Below are positions 1 to 11,569 of a DNA stretch of 64,000 bases, in pieces. Source of the stretch: Perkinsus marinus ATCC 50983 (lineage: Eukaryota > Perkinsozoa > Perkinsida > Perkinsidae); NCBI RefSeq assembly GCF_000006405.1, contig NW_003202153.1, positions 145,187-209,186 of the forward strand, in the 5' to 3' direction. How positions within the stretch are numbered: position 1 is the stretch's first letter; each line of letters opens with the position of its first letter. The notes below the pieces were generated by a model, which searched no databases, was not told the origin of the DNA, and saw only the letters and a program-made list of their open reading frames with translations. The position numbers and the translations under genes were made by a program.

Positions 1-786
1 CAACTTGCGCAGTTGCTGATAGAGTACATCTTTCTCGAACTGTCTGCCATTATTGTCACAAAAGGCCCACTCGCTATGTCCTCCGTAGCAGCTACGGCGT
101 AGCTGAGATCTCGCCTTATCCGGATAAACTCATCGATATCTTGAGCCGCAAGCCCACTCATACGACGTATGTTCTAAAACTCACATCCATTATCTCCAGA
201 AGAATATCTATGAACTCACCATTTCGTTTTTTGGATCCTTTCCCTTCCTTTCCCAATGCAAAGTGGCCATCCACATCGCCACATTGTGGGGTCCCGTCGG
301 GACCGTCCCGATTAGATCATGTAACCGCCCCGGCCGTGTGGAAGAACCAGCTCTGCACCAGTTCAGTGGAACTCCATCGTCAAGCTTCTCGAATATACGT
401 ATGGATCGTATTTGATCCATACGGATATTCAACACGGTATCCACCCTCAATGCTGCCCAAAGTTTGGATCCCAAACACTTCACCATCCTATCCTCATCCA
501 CGGCATACATAGGATGATGACGGTAGTTGCGACATCGCTTCTCACAGTGCAGAGTGACAGGCTGGGTGCAAAATCGTCAGATACCGCAGTACTCGGTACG
601 AAGTACTCGGCCGAGATCAGCCGAGAACACGGTCTTGGCTGAGACCGGTCCCTGACCTTTGCGGAGACTAGAGCCTTCGTTCAAAAGGCGTTAGTCGGCA
701 TGTGTCCGCTGGAGAAATCTGCATGCCGCGAAAATGTTTATACGCTGATTTGGCATGAGCGACCCGGACAGTCCGTCGCGGACTGT
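1..786. other. left-end sequence without a supported gene
   Basis: Open frames of 100-123 codons exist on both strands, but they overlap one another, show no family resemblance and no credible splice structure. I see no RNA gene or repeat array here. Confidence 0.5.
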
Positions 787-886
787 NNNNNNNNNNNNNN
801 NNNNNNNNNNNNNNNNNNNNNNNNNNNNNNNNNNNNNNNNNNNNNNNNNNNNNNNNNNNNNNNNNNNNNNNNNNNNNNNNNNNNNN
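787..886. other. assembly gap (100 N)
   Basis: An exact run of 100 N, the conventional placeholder for a gap of unknown size. Open frames crossing it are artefacts. Confidence 0.99.
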
Positions 887-1931
887 GAGACATCACAACA
901 GCAGAAAAGACCCCGGCAGGCACGACTGGGTTCGGCGGCGAGTTCGGGTAATAGCGGACTGGGTGATTGAGGAGGTCGGGAGGAGGGGTTCTCTCGAGGG
1001 TGGCAGAAGCAGTGAGAGTGACTCATTCGGGTGGGGGTATGATCCTACAGCATTCGCAGATCCATTTGATATTTTATTCGAATTTTTAATAATTGAAGTA
1101 GACCAGCAATTTCAGTTAATGCATTGAAACCAGCCGGTAAAAAGTTGAAAAGAAGAGCATGTTCTCAATAAAAGGGGGTAAATTACCAATGATTCGGGCT
1201 AAAATCAAATCGATCTGGAAGAGGTGTAGTTGGCTGTACAGGGACCCGGCCGATACCTTCGGGGCATCTTCCGACCCCTGGGCAGGCTCCTGGGCCTCAG
1301 GCAGTTCGATGTAGAATCCATTGGGTGATGGGAGTAACATATCGAGTGAGGGCTCTCTCGAAGATGCAAGCGGAAGCTCTCGCGGTGGTATTGGGGAGAG
1401 TCATTTCCAGAGTGTTGATGGAGGTCTTAACAATAATGCAGGTGAATACAGAACCGGGGGAGACGTGAGCGAACGGAGGGGGTCATTCGCAGATGCTCAT
1501 GCTGACCTCGGGTCAGGAGATGATGGGGATAGACTGAGTCTTCGTGGTGATATTATTCAATTATTTATTACCCCTTTTAGCTGGTATCCGGTTTGCATGT
1601 TTAACGCTGTCACGTTGTGTCGGTGGGTTGAGTTGTGAAGTGTCCGGATGGCGTTTCGTTGTTGGGTTCCTTTCCACTATATGTCGTATGTAAAGGCCTT
1701 AGACGTCGGAACTGGACTGCGGGGGGGCTATGGCAGGATTGCTCATCCTGGGGAAACTGTGGAGAGCTCCTCTCGGCGTAGTAAGCTTAGGGGCGGTAGC
1801 GGGTCACCAGCGGGCACGTTGAGATTGGTTGAGACGCCACATCATCCCAAGGGCAAAGCTGGTTGGGCAGGCCATAACCGCTTTTGCGGAGGCCCCAAGG
1901 GACAGCATCATGAAGGGAGGTGAGGGGAGCA
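887..1931. other. spacer with a Ser/Gly/Asp-rich open frame
   Basis: No recognisable gene. Positions 1321-1580 on the plus strand hold an open frame rich in Ser, Gly and Asp, similar in flavour to the first exon of the zinc-finger gene that follows, so upstream exons of that gene may lie here. I could not place splice sites with confidence. Confidence 0.35.
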
Positions 1932-2882
1932 ATGGAGCCGCGCTGTGTGGACATTGAGGGTTTCAGTGATGGCCCAGGGCACTCGGACAGGGTTTCATCG
2001 ATAGCCGGGAGCCTTGAGGGGGACTATGCTGATGATGAGGGGAAGGGCTCACGAAGGGGATCCTCGGCTCAGTCAACAGCCTCTGGTAGCTGGAGTCTGA
2101 TGTCGGAGGGTCTGCCTAGCAGCAAGCCTGGAGAGGTATTTCGTGGCGCGTGACGATCCCAAGGGAATCCTGTGTCCACTTTCAGCATGCAACCTCCTGT
2201 TCTATCGCGTGCTCTGCAAGCTCACTCAATCGTGTGGCCCAGGAGCCTAGCATTCCTCAAGCTATGGCCGTATCGACCTCCCTTCGAATTGCCTGGGGGG
2301 CCATGACCTGTACCTGTCCGGAGTGCACCCAGGCGGTGGCGGACTCGGTACTTGAGGCTTACACTCAGAGGGAGACGTGGACACCAGGAAGGGCAGTGGA
2401 AGTGGGCAGGAGGATGAGCTCGATGGTAGGGTGTCCATGAATAGAGTATTCGAACCGCTGTTTTCACTATCAGCCCGTGCACCACAGTCTACATGGGCGG
2501 CCATCGTTACCAAGTGGAAGAGTTGTTAACTCGTGTGTTCCCTCCAGTGAGGGAGTTTTCGATGCGCATACGAGGCACCCGTATAGGCTGAGGCTCGTTG
2601 GTGACATGTCTAGGGCATTTCGAGATGAGCTCCAGTATGGTGGATGTAGACGAGGAGGCGCCTGCCAGTTCAGTCACGATAGATCACACGCTGAAGTATT
2701 AGCATGTTTTCCATGGTTGAAATTTCTATGTCGTTCTGCAGGGCCTACGTGAAATGCATAAGTCGCAGATTTGCCCCAGAGGGCGAGATTGCTACTGTGG
2801 GGATCAGTGCCTTTATAGTCACACTCAAGTGGAGAGCGCTGATGCACAGTCTTGGTTAGTTGAAGGGCCCTTGGATGAGTAG
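1932..2882 (+). CDS. CCCH-type zinc-finger protein
   Basis: Four exons fit by phase: 1932-2135, 2186-2425, 2474-2695 and 2742-2882, separated by GT-AG introns of 46-50 nt. The last two exons encode two Cys/His clusters: GGCRRGGACQFSHD followed by a second reading CPRGRDCYCGDQCLYSH. This spacing resembles the C-x7/8-C-x4/5-C-x3-H fold of RNA-binding CCCH fingers. The first finger lacks an obvious leading Cys, so it may be degenerate. The N-terminal half is low-complexity (Ser, Gly, Asp). CCCH proteins generally bind AU-rich or other mRNA elements and affect mRNA stability or splicing; the specific role here is unknown. The start at 1932 is the first ATG of the first exon; additional upstream exons are possible. 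The first intron begins with the recurring GTGGCGCG motif. Confidence 0.5.
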
Positions 2883-4003
2883 GGCCGGGCTGGAGCTCGT
2901 GGGGGTAGGGGTCCTGGTAGGTACTCCAGGGAGCGTCATTTGGTGCATCAGTCGAGAATGACCACGGACCTTTTCACTGAGCTCCTAAGGAAACACTCCG
3001 ACTATGGAGGTAGGAATGGGAGGCGTATGGCTCCAACGCTGCTGCTGCTGCTGAAGTCGAGGAGTGCACCGCGCTCACCAGGCCACTATGGGAGTGTCAG
3101 AAGTGAGTGGGCTTTGGTTAGGTTTGGAATGAGCCCTGCCACAGGTGTTGGAGGATATGATTAGTAGACTTCGTTTGGCTGAGTACTTGGTTTGAAGGGC
3201 GTCCCTGCTTGTATGTTAACTTCCAATTTCGTGGCGCGCGAAGGTGTCACTCGTTGACATCATCGTGTGGCGCCTATTGTAGTCGATGATTACTCATGTC
3301 GTGCATTATTGGCTGACCAAATTGCCCATGGTGTAATTTTACCATGGAACGTGGTTTACTTGAATAATTTCAAGTCATCTAGAGGTCTCGGGTTCAATCC
3401 CGGCATCATGCATTATCGGTTATTATTTGGTGGATGACTTCTTATATCATCATCGATCCCAGCACTTGTCGCTGTCTTCTCTCTATATGTATTGTATCAA
3501 CCCTTTGCTATGCTACTTCATACGGGGAATAATTGTTTTCGTTCCTCTGGCTAACTCGATAGGGATGTTGGAAAATTTCGTCAATACGGCAAGCGTAAAT
3601 ACCCAGGTTCTTTCAAGAACAGCTCGACATTCTTTCTTGCTACGACGAGCACTATGATTGTATCATTCGTTGGCCTGACTGTATAGCATGCCCTCCGACT
3701 CAGGGGCCCTTGAATATGACATTGATGCGTGGATGGTTGTATTTCGTACCACACAAAGTCACCTTTCTTATTGATGTCACTCTTACCCAGTGCCGAGCTC
3801 AGGTGCTTACCCAGTGCTGAACTCAGAACTTACGATAAGCAATATAATAAACGTTGTATATGTTTTTCGCCCTTCGGCCGTCTCCTTGTGATTACTTTGG
3901 TCGCCGGTCTTTGCTTTATCGAGCTATTGTGTCTCACGAGTTGCCCTCTTGGGTTGAGTTTGGGCCCTCTGTGAATCTTGCTCTCGAGTGTGTGTGACTC
4001 AGG
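2883..4003. other. intergenic region with a tRNA-like stretch
   Basis: No protein gene is supported. It contains a copy of the GTGGCGCGCGA motif near 3228-3245 and a tRNA-like sequence ending near 3412, described separately. Confidence 0.5.
3303..3412 (+). other. tRNA-like sequence (B-box-like)
   Basis: The stretch ends with a T-arm/B-box-like GGGTTCAATCCC and a tail ending in TGCA. A 7-nt segment near 3303 can pair 6 of 7 with the tail. Internally there are two strong hairpins, CCATGGT paired with ACCATGG and ACTTGA paired with TCAAGT. The T-loop would be one base short and the body is too long for an ordinary tRNA, so this is more likely a tRNA-derived relic or SINE head than a working tRNA gene. 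Confidence 0.25.
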
Positions 4004-7000
4004 ATGATGGTGACACCGGTGTCTCCAAAGAAGAGGACTGCCCCTAAGGGCAAGGTCCTGGCTCGGAAGAAAAAGAAGGAAGCTCCGGCGATATCGGCCG
4101 AAGAAACTGTTATCATTCAGTTTGTCAGTGCAGATGGTTGGTATATGAAGGTCTCTGGTGTGGAGTAGTCTGTGGTGACTCCAGGGGTTGGCACGGGGTC
4201 CGAGCTAAGCCTGCCCCTGAATACAGATCGGGCAGAGCTGCAGTCTCTTTTGAAAGAGTTACTCGTCTGTGATATTGCCCAAGTAAATGGATAGTGATAT
4301 TTGGAATGATGACACTGTAAGTGGCTTGCCAGGTGCGAAGGATGAGGACCTGCGAGATGACATAAAGGACACTGATTATTCCTTCGTGTTGAATGATAGT
4401 AGGTCGGGCTGGGTGGTGGTGGTGGTGGTGGCAGTATTATGATGAAGGTGGCTTGTAGGCACACAGGAGGTGTCCTCAACGTTACACGCTGCATGGATGG
4501 CACTCGAGGCTGAGCCTTTTGCTGAGCAGACCCTCAGAGTGCGGTAAGTACGACGAGTTGCCTCCGGTCTGCTTATAGTACTCCGTGTTGGAATATAGGT
4601 CCTTTATTCCAACTCAGAGTAATATCAGCATTTTTCGATCAACTACGCATTTTTGCTGTCGTGTTTACAAAGAGTGTTAGAGCAGCAAAATATACGTAAG
4701 TTTTCTAATTCCACACGGAGCTCACAGAATTTTTTCAATCCTTATGAAATACTCTGATATAGGATCCTGTTCGCTTTTCTGTGTGATCAGCTGCTATGGG
4801 TCACTAAATGGTCTCCATTATCGTGGTAGATACCATCCCTCAGCACGTTTCCGAGTACGACCTGTGACACGATGCACATTCTCCATGACGGGCCACACGG
4901 ACTCTGTACTTTGCGCTGCTTTTAGCCCTGATGGTATTTCCAGCGATCAACTGAGGCCCCATGGGGTGACGGATGGAAATCAGGTTCGAGGTTGGCAACA
5001 GGGTCGGGGGACTGCACTGTGAGGTTGTGGGACCTGTTCACGGAGACACCTGTACACACTTGCAAGGTAGGCTCTAGGGTGGTACCATACTGGGCTCAAC
5101 CGGTGTTGGTCATACAGCGCTACGCATCGGCAGCCGGCATTGGTGCTCCTCGTTGCTTGGTCGGGAGACGGCAAGAGGCTGTTGTCTGCTGGTATGGACA
5201 AGACTGCTATTGTTTGAGATGGGGCCAAGGGCCAGAAGTTAGGGACCCTGAAGGGTAGGCGTGCACGAGGAGGAGGAGGAGGTGGAGGACCGTCCTTTTG
5301 GTAGGCCATACTGGTCCTATCACATGTGGTACTTGGCAACCCTTCCACCTGTTGGGTGATGGACAGTTAGTGCCCAACATCGCTGCTGGGTCGAAGGATA
5401 TGAGCGTTAGAGTGTGGGATGGTAGTCTGTTGTTGCAGGGCTGGGCTGACATATTGTGCGAGTTAAGGTTCTAACTATACTGTGATGTATGCGCTCACTT
5501 CTCACACAGCACCTGTGACGTGTCTACGGTGGACAGGAGAGGGCTACATCATATCAGGCAGTCGTGATAGAATGTTGAAGGTACTGGAGTTGTTGCTGGT
5601 TGGTGATGATTAAGGACATCAGGCCTGGTCGACTAAGGATGGCCGTATGCTGAGGGAGTTCAGGGGCCGCGCGCATTGGCTTAATACGGTGTGCTGCAAT
5701 ACGGTAGGTAGCGAGGCGAGGCGAGGGACATCACTGAACTAACGACAGGACTATGTGACGTTGAAGACCGGGTGCTTTGGTGAGAAGGACCAGCCAGCGA
5801 CGACCGAGACTGCCGTGGCTGAGCTCAAGGAGAGGGCCTTACAGAGGCGGGCTCTGTGGGCAGTTTTTGGGTGATGGTGTTCCGGTGGAGGTATAATAAG
5901 ATGATCCAGCGAACAGGAGGAGTGGGTGAGAGGATTCTCTCTGGCAGTGACGATTTCACAATGTTCCTGTGGAGTATGGACAGTGAGTGCTGTTGGTGGT
6001 TGTGTCGCGCGCCACGAAATTGATCAGGTGAAAAACCTCTATGCCGTTTAACGGGCCATCAGAAAGTAGTCAACAATGTCCAGTTCAGCCCAGGGCCGGT
6101 ATGCGGATCCTGATCCACGGATCAAGCACATGATCCAGATCGCTCGTTGATCTTGACGTCTGAGCCAAATCTTTCGTGATCCGAGATGCGTGAGTCAGAT
6201 CTGCGATTCTTGATCTCGATCCGTGATCTTTGATGCTGATCCTTGACCGTTGATCTCGATCCATGAACTTTGATACTGATCCGTGATCTGTGATCTGGAT
6301 CTCGCGTGAACCTCATTTTTGATCCTGATCTATGATTCTTGAGAAAAAACTTGATCCGTGATCCAAAGATCAAGGGGTTGAGAAATTCTCAGACGAATTG
6401 AGAAATTTCGTTGATCCGTGATCCATTCGGTCCCGAGGGATCACCATCTGATCCGGATCAAATATTGGATCAAGCTTCTGATCCATCAAAAGGATCAGTT
6501 TACGGATCAGTGGTACTTTACGCGTTAAAATGCCGTGATCCTGTAACGGGGCTTTTTTGCTATGTTACACTACTCGTGATCCGTGATCCTGATCCCTACA
6601 CACTTCGTGGCACGAAGATTCCCTTGTAAATGCATACTAAGGAGATCCATACATTCGCACGCAGTCTTCGTCCATCTAAGGCTTGGATGAAGGAAGGCGG
6701 ATGGAGGAATACACCAGACTACCCCGTGTCATATCCTCCTTCATCTGCTTGAGATTTTTGGTAGTGTAGTTTACCCCAAACAACGAGTTGATGTCGATCG
6801 TAATTTTCTCCCACTGCTCACGCTGTCGCCTGGCGACGTCGTTGCCGGCGGCAACTTGCCGCCAATATTTCCCCTGAGTATCTTTTGGGTTCCATTGTTT
6901 TCGTCGAAGAAAATAGAAGCGAAGTATATTTTTATCTCGCTAGAAGCGTCAGGCAACCTAACTACAATGCAACTTACTAAATTCTGTCTTTCGAATATGC

Positions 7001-7961
7001 GCAACAAACGGAGCGAAGCAGCATCGCTCCGCCATGATTCTTGATCGCGTGCCTCATCAATACTGATTCGTGCAAGTGATCGACCGTGATCGGATCACTG
7101 ATGAATCGTGAGTCGTGATCTATCAATTTTAGGTCACTGATCCATGATCTACGATCCCGATCTAAAACTGACAGGATCATGGGTGATGTGATCTACGGAT
7201 CACGAGAATGATGCATGATCCTGTCCCATGATCCCAATTTTGTTGATCTGAGCAAAAAAATCAGGTTCATGTCATAAAATCATCACATTGATCTTATGAC
7301 GTGATTTTTTTCTCAGGATCACGCGTGGATCAGGATCCGCATACCGGCCCAGATGGGCGCATGATCGCTAGCGCTAGCTTTGACAAGTCTGTACGTTTCT
7401 GGGACGGGGTCACTGGAAAGTAGCGTTTCGGGATATGCCCTTATCCCTGGGCCTGGATCCTCCACCGTTGTAGGTTCATCTGCGCCCTACGTGGTCACGT
7501 GGCTGACGTGTATATGGTGTCGTGGTCAGCTGATAGTTGTGTGCTTGTCTCTGGGTCTAAGGATTCCACTGTGAAGGTCAGAGATTGGAGTGGTATGGGC
7601 CAGTGTGTGAAAATATGTGCATGTGTTAGTGATAGTATGAATATTTGGAGGTGTTTTTTGGGGAGCACTTCTCTAGGGTTGTATGATTAATGAGAAAAGT
7701 GCCGAGTTCAGCTGGTGAGAGCGAGCATATATTCCTCCACATTATCAGCAACGCATGCAGTTGACTTTGTGCATATTTTGCCACATTGTATGAGCTCATC
7801 CTCGTCATGGTGATGGTCAGGTTTGGGATGCCGTTGAGCGTAAGTTGAAGGAAGACTTGCCCGGCCATGCAGATGAGGTCTTCGCTGTTAATTGGAGTGG
7901 TGACGGCGCACGAGTAGTCAGTGCTGGTCGCGATAAAGTTGTTAAAATATGGAAGCATTGA
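4004..7961 (+). CDS. NLE1: Notchless protein homolog (NLE1/Rsa4), WD40 ribosome-assembly factor
   Basis: The gene encodes an N-terminal NLE domain (VIIQFVSADG, then TGSELSLPLNTDRAELQ near 4195-4260) followed by a WD40 propeller. Family landmarks in order are FRVRPVTRCTFSMTGHTDSV (4850-4910), ATGSGDCTVRLWDLFTETPV (about 5000), GHTGPITCGTWQP (about 5310), SGSRDRMLKV, AELKERALQRR, SGSDDFTMFLW, TGHQKVVNNVQFSP (6048-6090), GRMIASASFDKSVRFWDG and finally GHADEVFAVNWSGDG ending in VVKIWKH. Notchless/Rsa4 works with the AAA-ATPase Rea1/midasin in nucleolar and nucleoplasmic maturation of the 60S subunit. Introns are about 45-60 nt and GT-AG, for example 5983-6027. The gene is interrupted by a 1256-bp inverted-repeat element (6094-7349) inside the codon for the Asp of FSPDG; exact loss of the element restores the frame. 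Start 4004 is the first of two adjacent ATGs. Confidence 0.9.
6094..7349. mobile_element. GATC-rich inverted-repeat element inside NLE1 (candidate introner)
   Basis: The ends are 26-bp perfect inverted repeats beginning GGCCGGTATGCGGATCC (left 6094-6119, right 7324-7349). CAG flanks it on both sides (6091-6093 and 7350-7352); because neighbouring bases also match, the duplication could be read as 3-5 bp. Both arms are packed with degenerate TGATCC/GATCA repeats (about 6094-6600 and 7040-7349), while the core at about 6620-7040 lacks them and may be a nested insertion. No transposase-like frame is visible, so it looks non-autonomous. Removing the element and one CAG gives uninterrupted FSPDGRMIAS coding sequence. 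The boundaries are not GT-AG at any equivalent position, so if it is spliced, splicing is non-canonical. Confidence 0.85.
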
Positions 7962-8332
7962 GAAGACGATAACGTTACTGTTTCTCGTATTTTACCAAAC
8001 GTGCGTTACGTTGTAGAAGAGTTGCCGAGTTTGTAATTTGTGAGAGGAGTGGTATGAAAGGTTTTGCACGCATGCACACGCGCGCCCTAGTGACCGTTTC
8101 GTCCCTCTGCAAGGTCTCCTTACGAGTTGTCGTCGATTGTCACTCGTTGTGTTGCTGACTTACATCTTACCTATGTCGACTCGGTGTCTTTGACTATTCG
8201 AAATGGGACGACTATTCGTTGCTGACGATTAGCACGATTTTGTGGCGCGCGGTAATTTATATGCGTTTCGTAACGAAACTTTCGTTAAACTAGTGCAGGC
8301 AGCTTGTTCTCACGAAGCATCTGTATTAGCCA
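7962..8332. other. intergenic spacer NLE1 to SWIB gene
   Basis: No gene. It carries one copy of the recurring motif (ATTTTGTGGCGCGCGG, near 8230-8246), about 90 bp upstream of the SWIB start. Confidence 0.6.
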
Positions 8333-8968
8333 ATGCTGACTAAGCTCTTCGGCCGCAGTCTGCTTAGGACTGGAGGGGTCTCTCCCATCACCGACCTCAT
8401 CCAGGTGCTCGGTGACACACACTGGTGATGATGGGCATGTTTCGGCTCAGGCTCGCTTCAGTAGTGTCTTGGCTGCCAGCGGCCCTGTGGTCGGTGGCAC
8501 TGGGCAGCAGGATAAGCCGAAGAGGACCAGGCGTAAGAAACAGCATCGTGTGATGAAGGAGGGTCCGCATAGTGAGGCCTTGCATGAAGGGTGATGGTGA
8601 CCTGTTATGGCCTATGAACAGTTACTGGCCTGCATCAGCTGTGTGCCCTCTCCCCTGAGCTGAGCACGATCGTGGGTGCACCTAAGGCGAGCCGTGTTGA
8701 TATCACTAAGAAGCTGTAGTCTTGTAAACTTCAATGCTGTCCACACTGGTTTGGTGGTAGGTGGGGTTACATCAAGTCCCACAACCTGCAGGAGGAGACG
8801 GATAAGAGAAACATTAAGCCTGACGCTGCTCTGGGCAAGGAGCTTTCAAGTCTATTAGTGTCAATGTGCTGCTGTTCAGGTCGTATTATACCGCTGCCAG
8901 TGGTGAACATGTGTACCATGCAAAAGTATGTACAGAAGCATGTGACGAAAATAGAGGCGCCAGCGTGA
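8333..8968 (+). CDS. SWIB/MDM2-domain protein
   Basis: The spliced product starts MLTKLFGRSLLRTGGVSPI and has a basic stretch (KPKRTRRKKQHR), then a SWIB domain: LHQLCALSPELSTIVGAPKA, SRVDITKKLWGYIKSHNLQE, ETDKRNIKPDAALGKEL and a final MQKYVQKHVTK helix. Introns are short and GT-AG; the clearest is 8719-8762, which joins KKL to WGYIK. SWIB domains occur in SWI/SNF BAF60-type subunits, in topoisomerase fusions and as small stand-alone chromatin or nucleoid proteins. At roughly 150 residues this is the small stand-alone type; nuclear versus organellar location cannot be decided, although the Arg-rich N-terminus could be a targeting segment. An in-frame stop just upstream supports the start. The exact splice before the last helix is uncertain. 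Confidence 0.75.
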
Positions 8969-9276
8969 TGAATTGGGGCTCTTCTTCCGTGTTACGATAA
9001 CGTCTCTACTAGATTGATTTATTTCATGCATTACTGCAGTGACGATTTCCACTAGGGAAGAGTTGGGTTCGCTGGGAGTTAGTATTGGATCCTGCGCTGA
9101 TTTTAGCGCCCGCCCTAGTGATCGATTTGCCGTCTCAGGCATGGTGTTCTTTGGTGGAATTCATTGAAGGTTAGCTTTCTTAAACCGGTATTCATGTAAG
9201 GAGTCTTACATCAGAACCTCTGAAGTTGATGCTCAGTACAAGAGGCTTGATTTAGTTTCTAGACAGCGAATTTAGT

Positions 9277-11392
9277 ATGTCCACCGACAACAACAAGAAG
9301 ACTACATTGGACGGGTCCACGCCTGAAGATACAGAAAAGGTGAAGCCTCTCGTTAGCACTGAGAAGGTTGGGGATGTGGTAGTAGAGTGGATGTCGTCCT
9401 CAACGTTAGAGAGTGTGGTGGCTTAGGAACAGGCTGAAATCAAGGAACTGCTGGACAAGATGCGCTTAGCGCCCGCCGCGACCTCGCCTAAGACAGTAAG
9501 TAGGAGTACTATTTTCAGTGATGTTGACTCGGTTGTGGTAGCATAAGTTTTGGAATACACAACCGGTACCGCAGCTAGATGCAGACCCTGTTTCCCAAGA
9601 GGCGCGAGGTGACCTTGTTGGTTTTTTTCTGGCATTCTGTGGAGGAATATTTAGGTCCTATTGATGAGCTTAAAAAGGTGTCTGATATTCCTAAGGAGCC
9701 CTACAACCTCCCACCTGCATTCGAGTGGGCGAATATCGACGTTAATGATCCGGAACAGATCCAGGAAGTTTATACACTTCTTAATGAGAACTATGTCGAG
9801 GATGACGAGGCAATGTTCAGGTAGAACGTGTGCTAGTCTCAGTCGAATTTCACAATGAATGTCCATCCTTAGGTTTGACTACAGCCCGGAGTTTCTTCGA
9901 TGGGCCCTGACCCCTCCGCATTACGTGCCAGAGTGGCATTTTGGAGTGAGAGTGAAGGCTAATGGAAAGGTACTGGGGCATTCTGCGGTGGCTTGGTATA
10001 GGTATATGCTGCTATCCTAGTTGGTGGGCTTTATTACTGGTATCCCTGCAACGATGGAAGTTCGCGGCGACGAGTTGCGAACAGCCGAGATTAACTTTTT
10101 GTGTGTCCATAAGAAGCTCAGGTGAGGTTGGAGTGTGTATGGGAACGCTATTGGTTTCATCTCAGGTCCAAGCGCCTCGCTCCAGTTCTTATCAAGGAGA
10201 TCACCAGAAGGGTTAACTTGACTGATCGATGGCAGGTGATACTTGGACGGGAGCTGTGGTGAATATGAAAGAACTTGTTTGTTGGCAGGCTGTGTATACG
10301 TCGGGAACTATACTTCCACGTCCTGTCACTGCTGCACGGTATCACCACAGGTTAGTGTATGTCTCATTGACTCGTGCTTTATGGTCAGCATGCAGGTCTT
10401 TGAACCCTAAGAAGCTCTGTGAGGTTGGCTTCACACGCCTGGCTCCTAGGATGACTATGGCGAGATGCATAAAGTTGTATAAGGTAGTGGCGACCAAGCT
10501 TGCTGCCTTAGTGGAGGTGGTGATAGTAGGTCGCCGACCATCCTAGCATCTCCGGACTGAGGCCGATGGAAATGAAGGACAGAAAGCAGGTTACTAAGTT
10601 ACTCAATGAGTAATACTATGAAGCTTTGATCGTGTTGGAGGAATCGCTGTGATGTCGCAGATACTTGTCGAAATTTAAAGTTCATCCCGTGCTATCACAG
10701 CATGAGGTCGGCCATTGGCTTTTACCCAGGGAAAACGTCATACAGACTTACGTAGGCTCATGGGTCGGTCCTTTGTGACATTTGTTGGAGCTCCTTGAGA
10801 TGCACTATATGATGGTCGTTGATTCAGGTTCGGGAGGATAACGGAAAGGTTACTGACTTTTTGTCTTTTTATTCTCTCCCGAGTTCCGTCCTTGGCAACG
10901 AGAAGCACAAGTACTACTGCTACTACTACTACTGCTGCTACTACTACCATTCGTTTGTCATATTTGGTGTCTTCAGGACCCTTTTCGCAGCTTATTCGTA
11001 TTACAATGTGGCTAACACTGTCAGCTTGAAGCAACTTATGGCTGATGCCCTTGTTTTGGTAAGAGGGATTGTGGGGTTCGACTCTGGCTCTTGGGTGTGA
11101 TTGGTTTATATCCCGCTTTGTACCTATCAGGCGAAGAAAGAAGGATTTGATGTGTTCAACGCGTTGAATCTCATGGACAACAACGAGTTTCTGGAAGTAA
11201 TTCTCGATGGAGTTTATCGCAGTGGATTTCTGATGCTATGCAGGACTTGAAGTTTGGTCGGGGTGATGGAGATCTCCAATATTACTTATACAATTGGAAA
11301 TGTCCCTTCATGGAGCCTCAGGACATGGGCCTGGTAGTATACTGTTGTTGCTTCGCTCCGCTGTTATCGTGTTGTGGTAGGTCCTACTGTAG
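9277..11392 (+). CDS. NMT: glycylpeptide N-tetradecanoyltransferase (N-myristoyltransferase)
   Basis: The enzyme transfers myristate from myristoyl-CoA to N-terminal glycines, acting co-translationally in the cytosol. Family landmarks are present in order: [12 protein letters not shown] (9550s), [69 protein letters not shown] (the acyl-CoA binding core), [84 protein letters not shown] and [20 protein letters not shown]. The C-terminus reads GLVLL after removing a last 44-nt intron, as expected because the terminal carboxylate of NMT is catalytic. More than ten GT-AG introns of about 44-75 nt interrupt the gene; one (10910-10970) contains a TAC/TGC trinucleotide repeat. No disruption is seen. 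The start at 9277 begins an exon of low-complexity N-terminal sequence typical of NMTs. Confidence 0.95.
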
Positions 11393-11569
11393 ACGGGGTT
11401 GGTCGGGGTGTCGACCTTGTTACTGTTTGGTGTTCTGCGTGATGAGTCTTACCTGAATTGGTACAATAATACTACAGATAGTTTCGATATTCATAATGTT
11501 GAGCTGATGCTTTGCTCGTACCATCTCTTCCTCAACGCAGTTTCCTTTCAACAGTATACCCTTACATAA

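Noticed and set aside
10738-11034. Minus-strand frame with a Val/Ala-rich hydrophobic run
   Set aside because: It is the reverse translation of a TAC/TGC repeat in an NMT intron.
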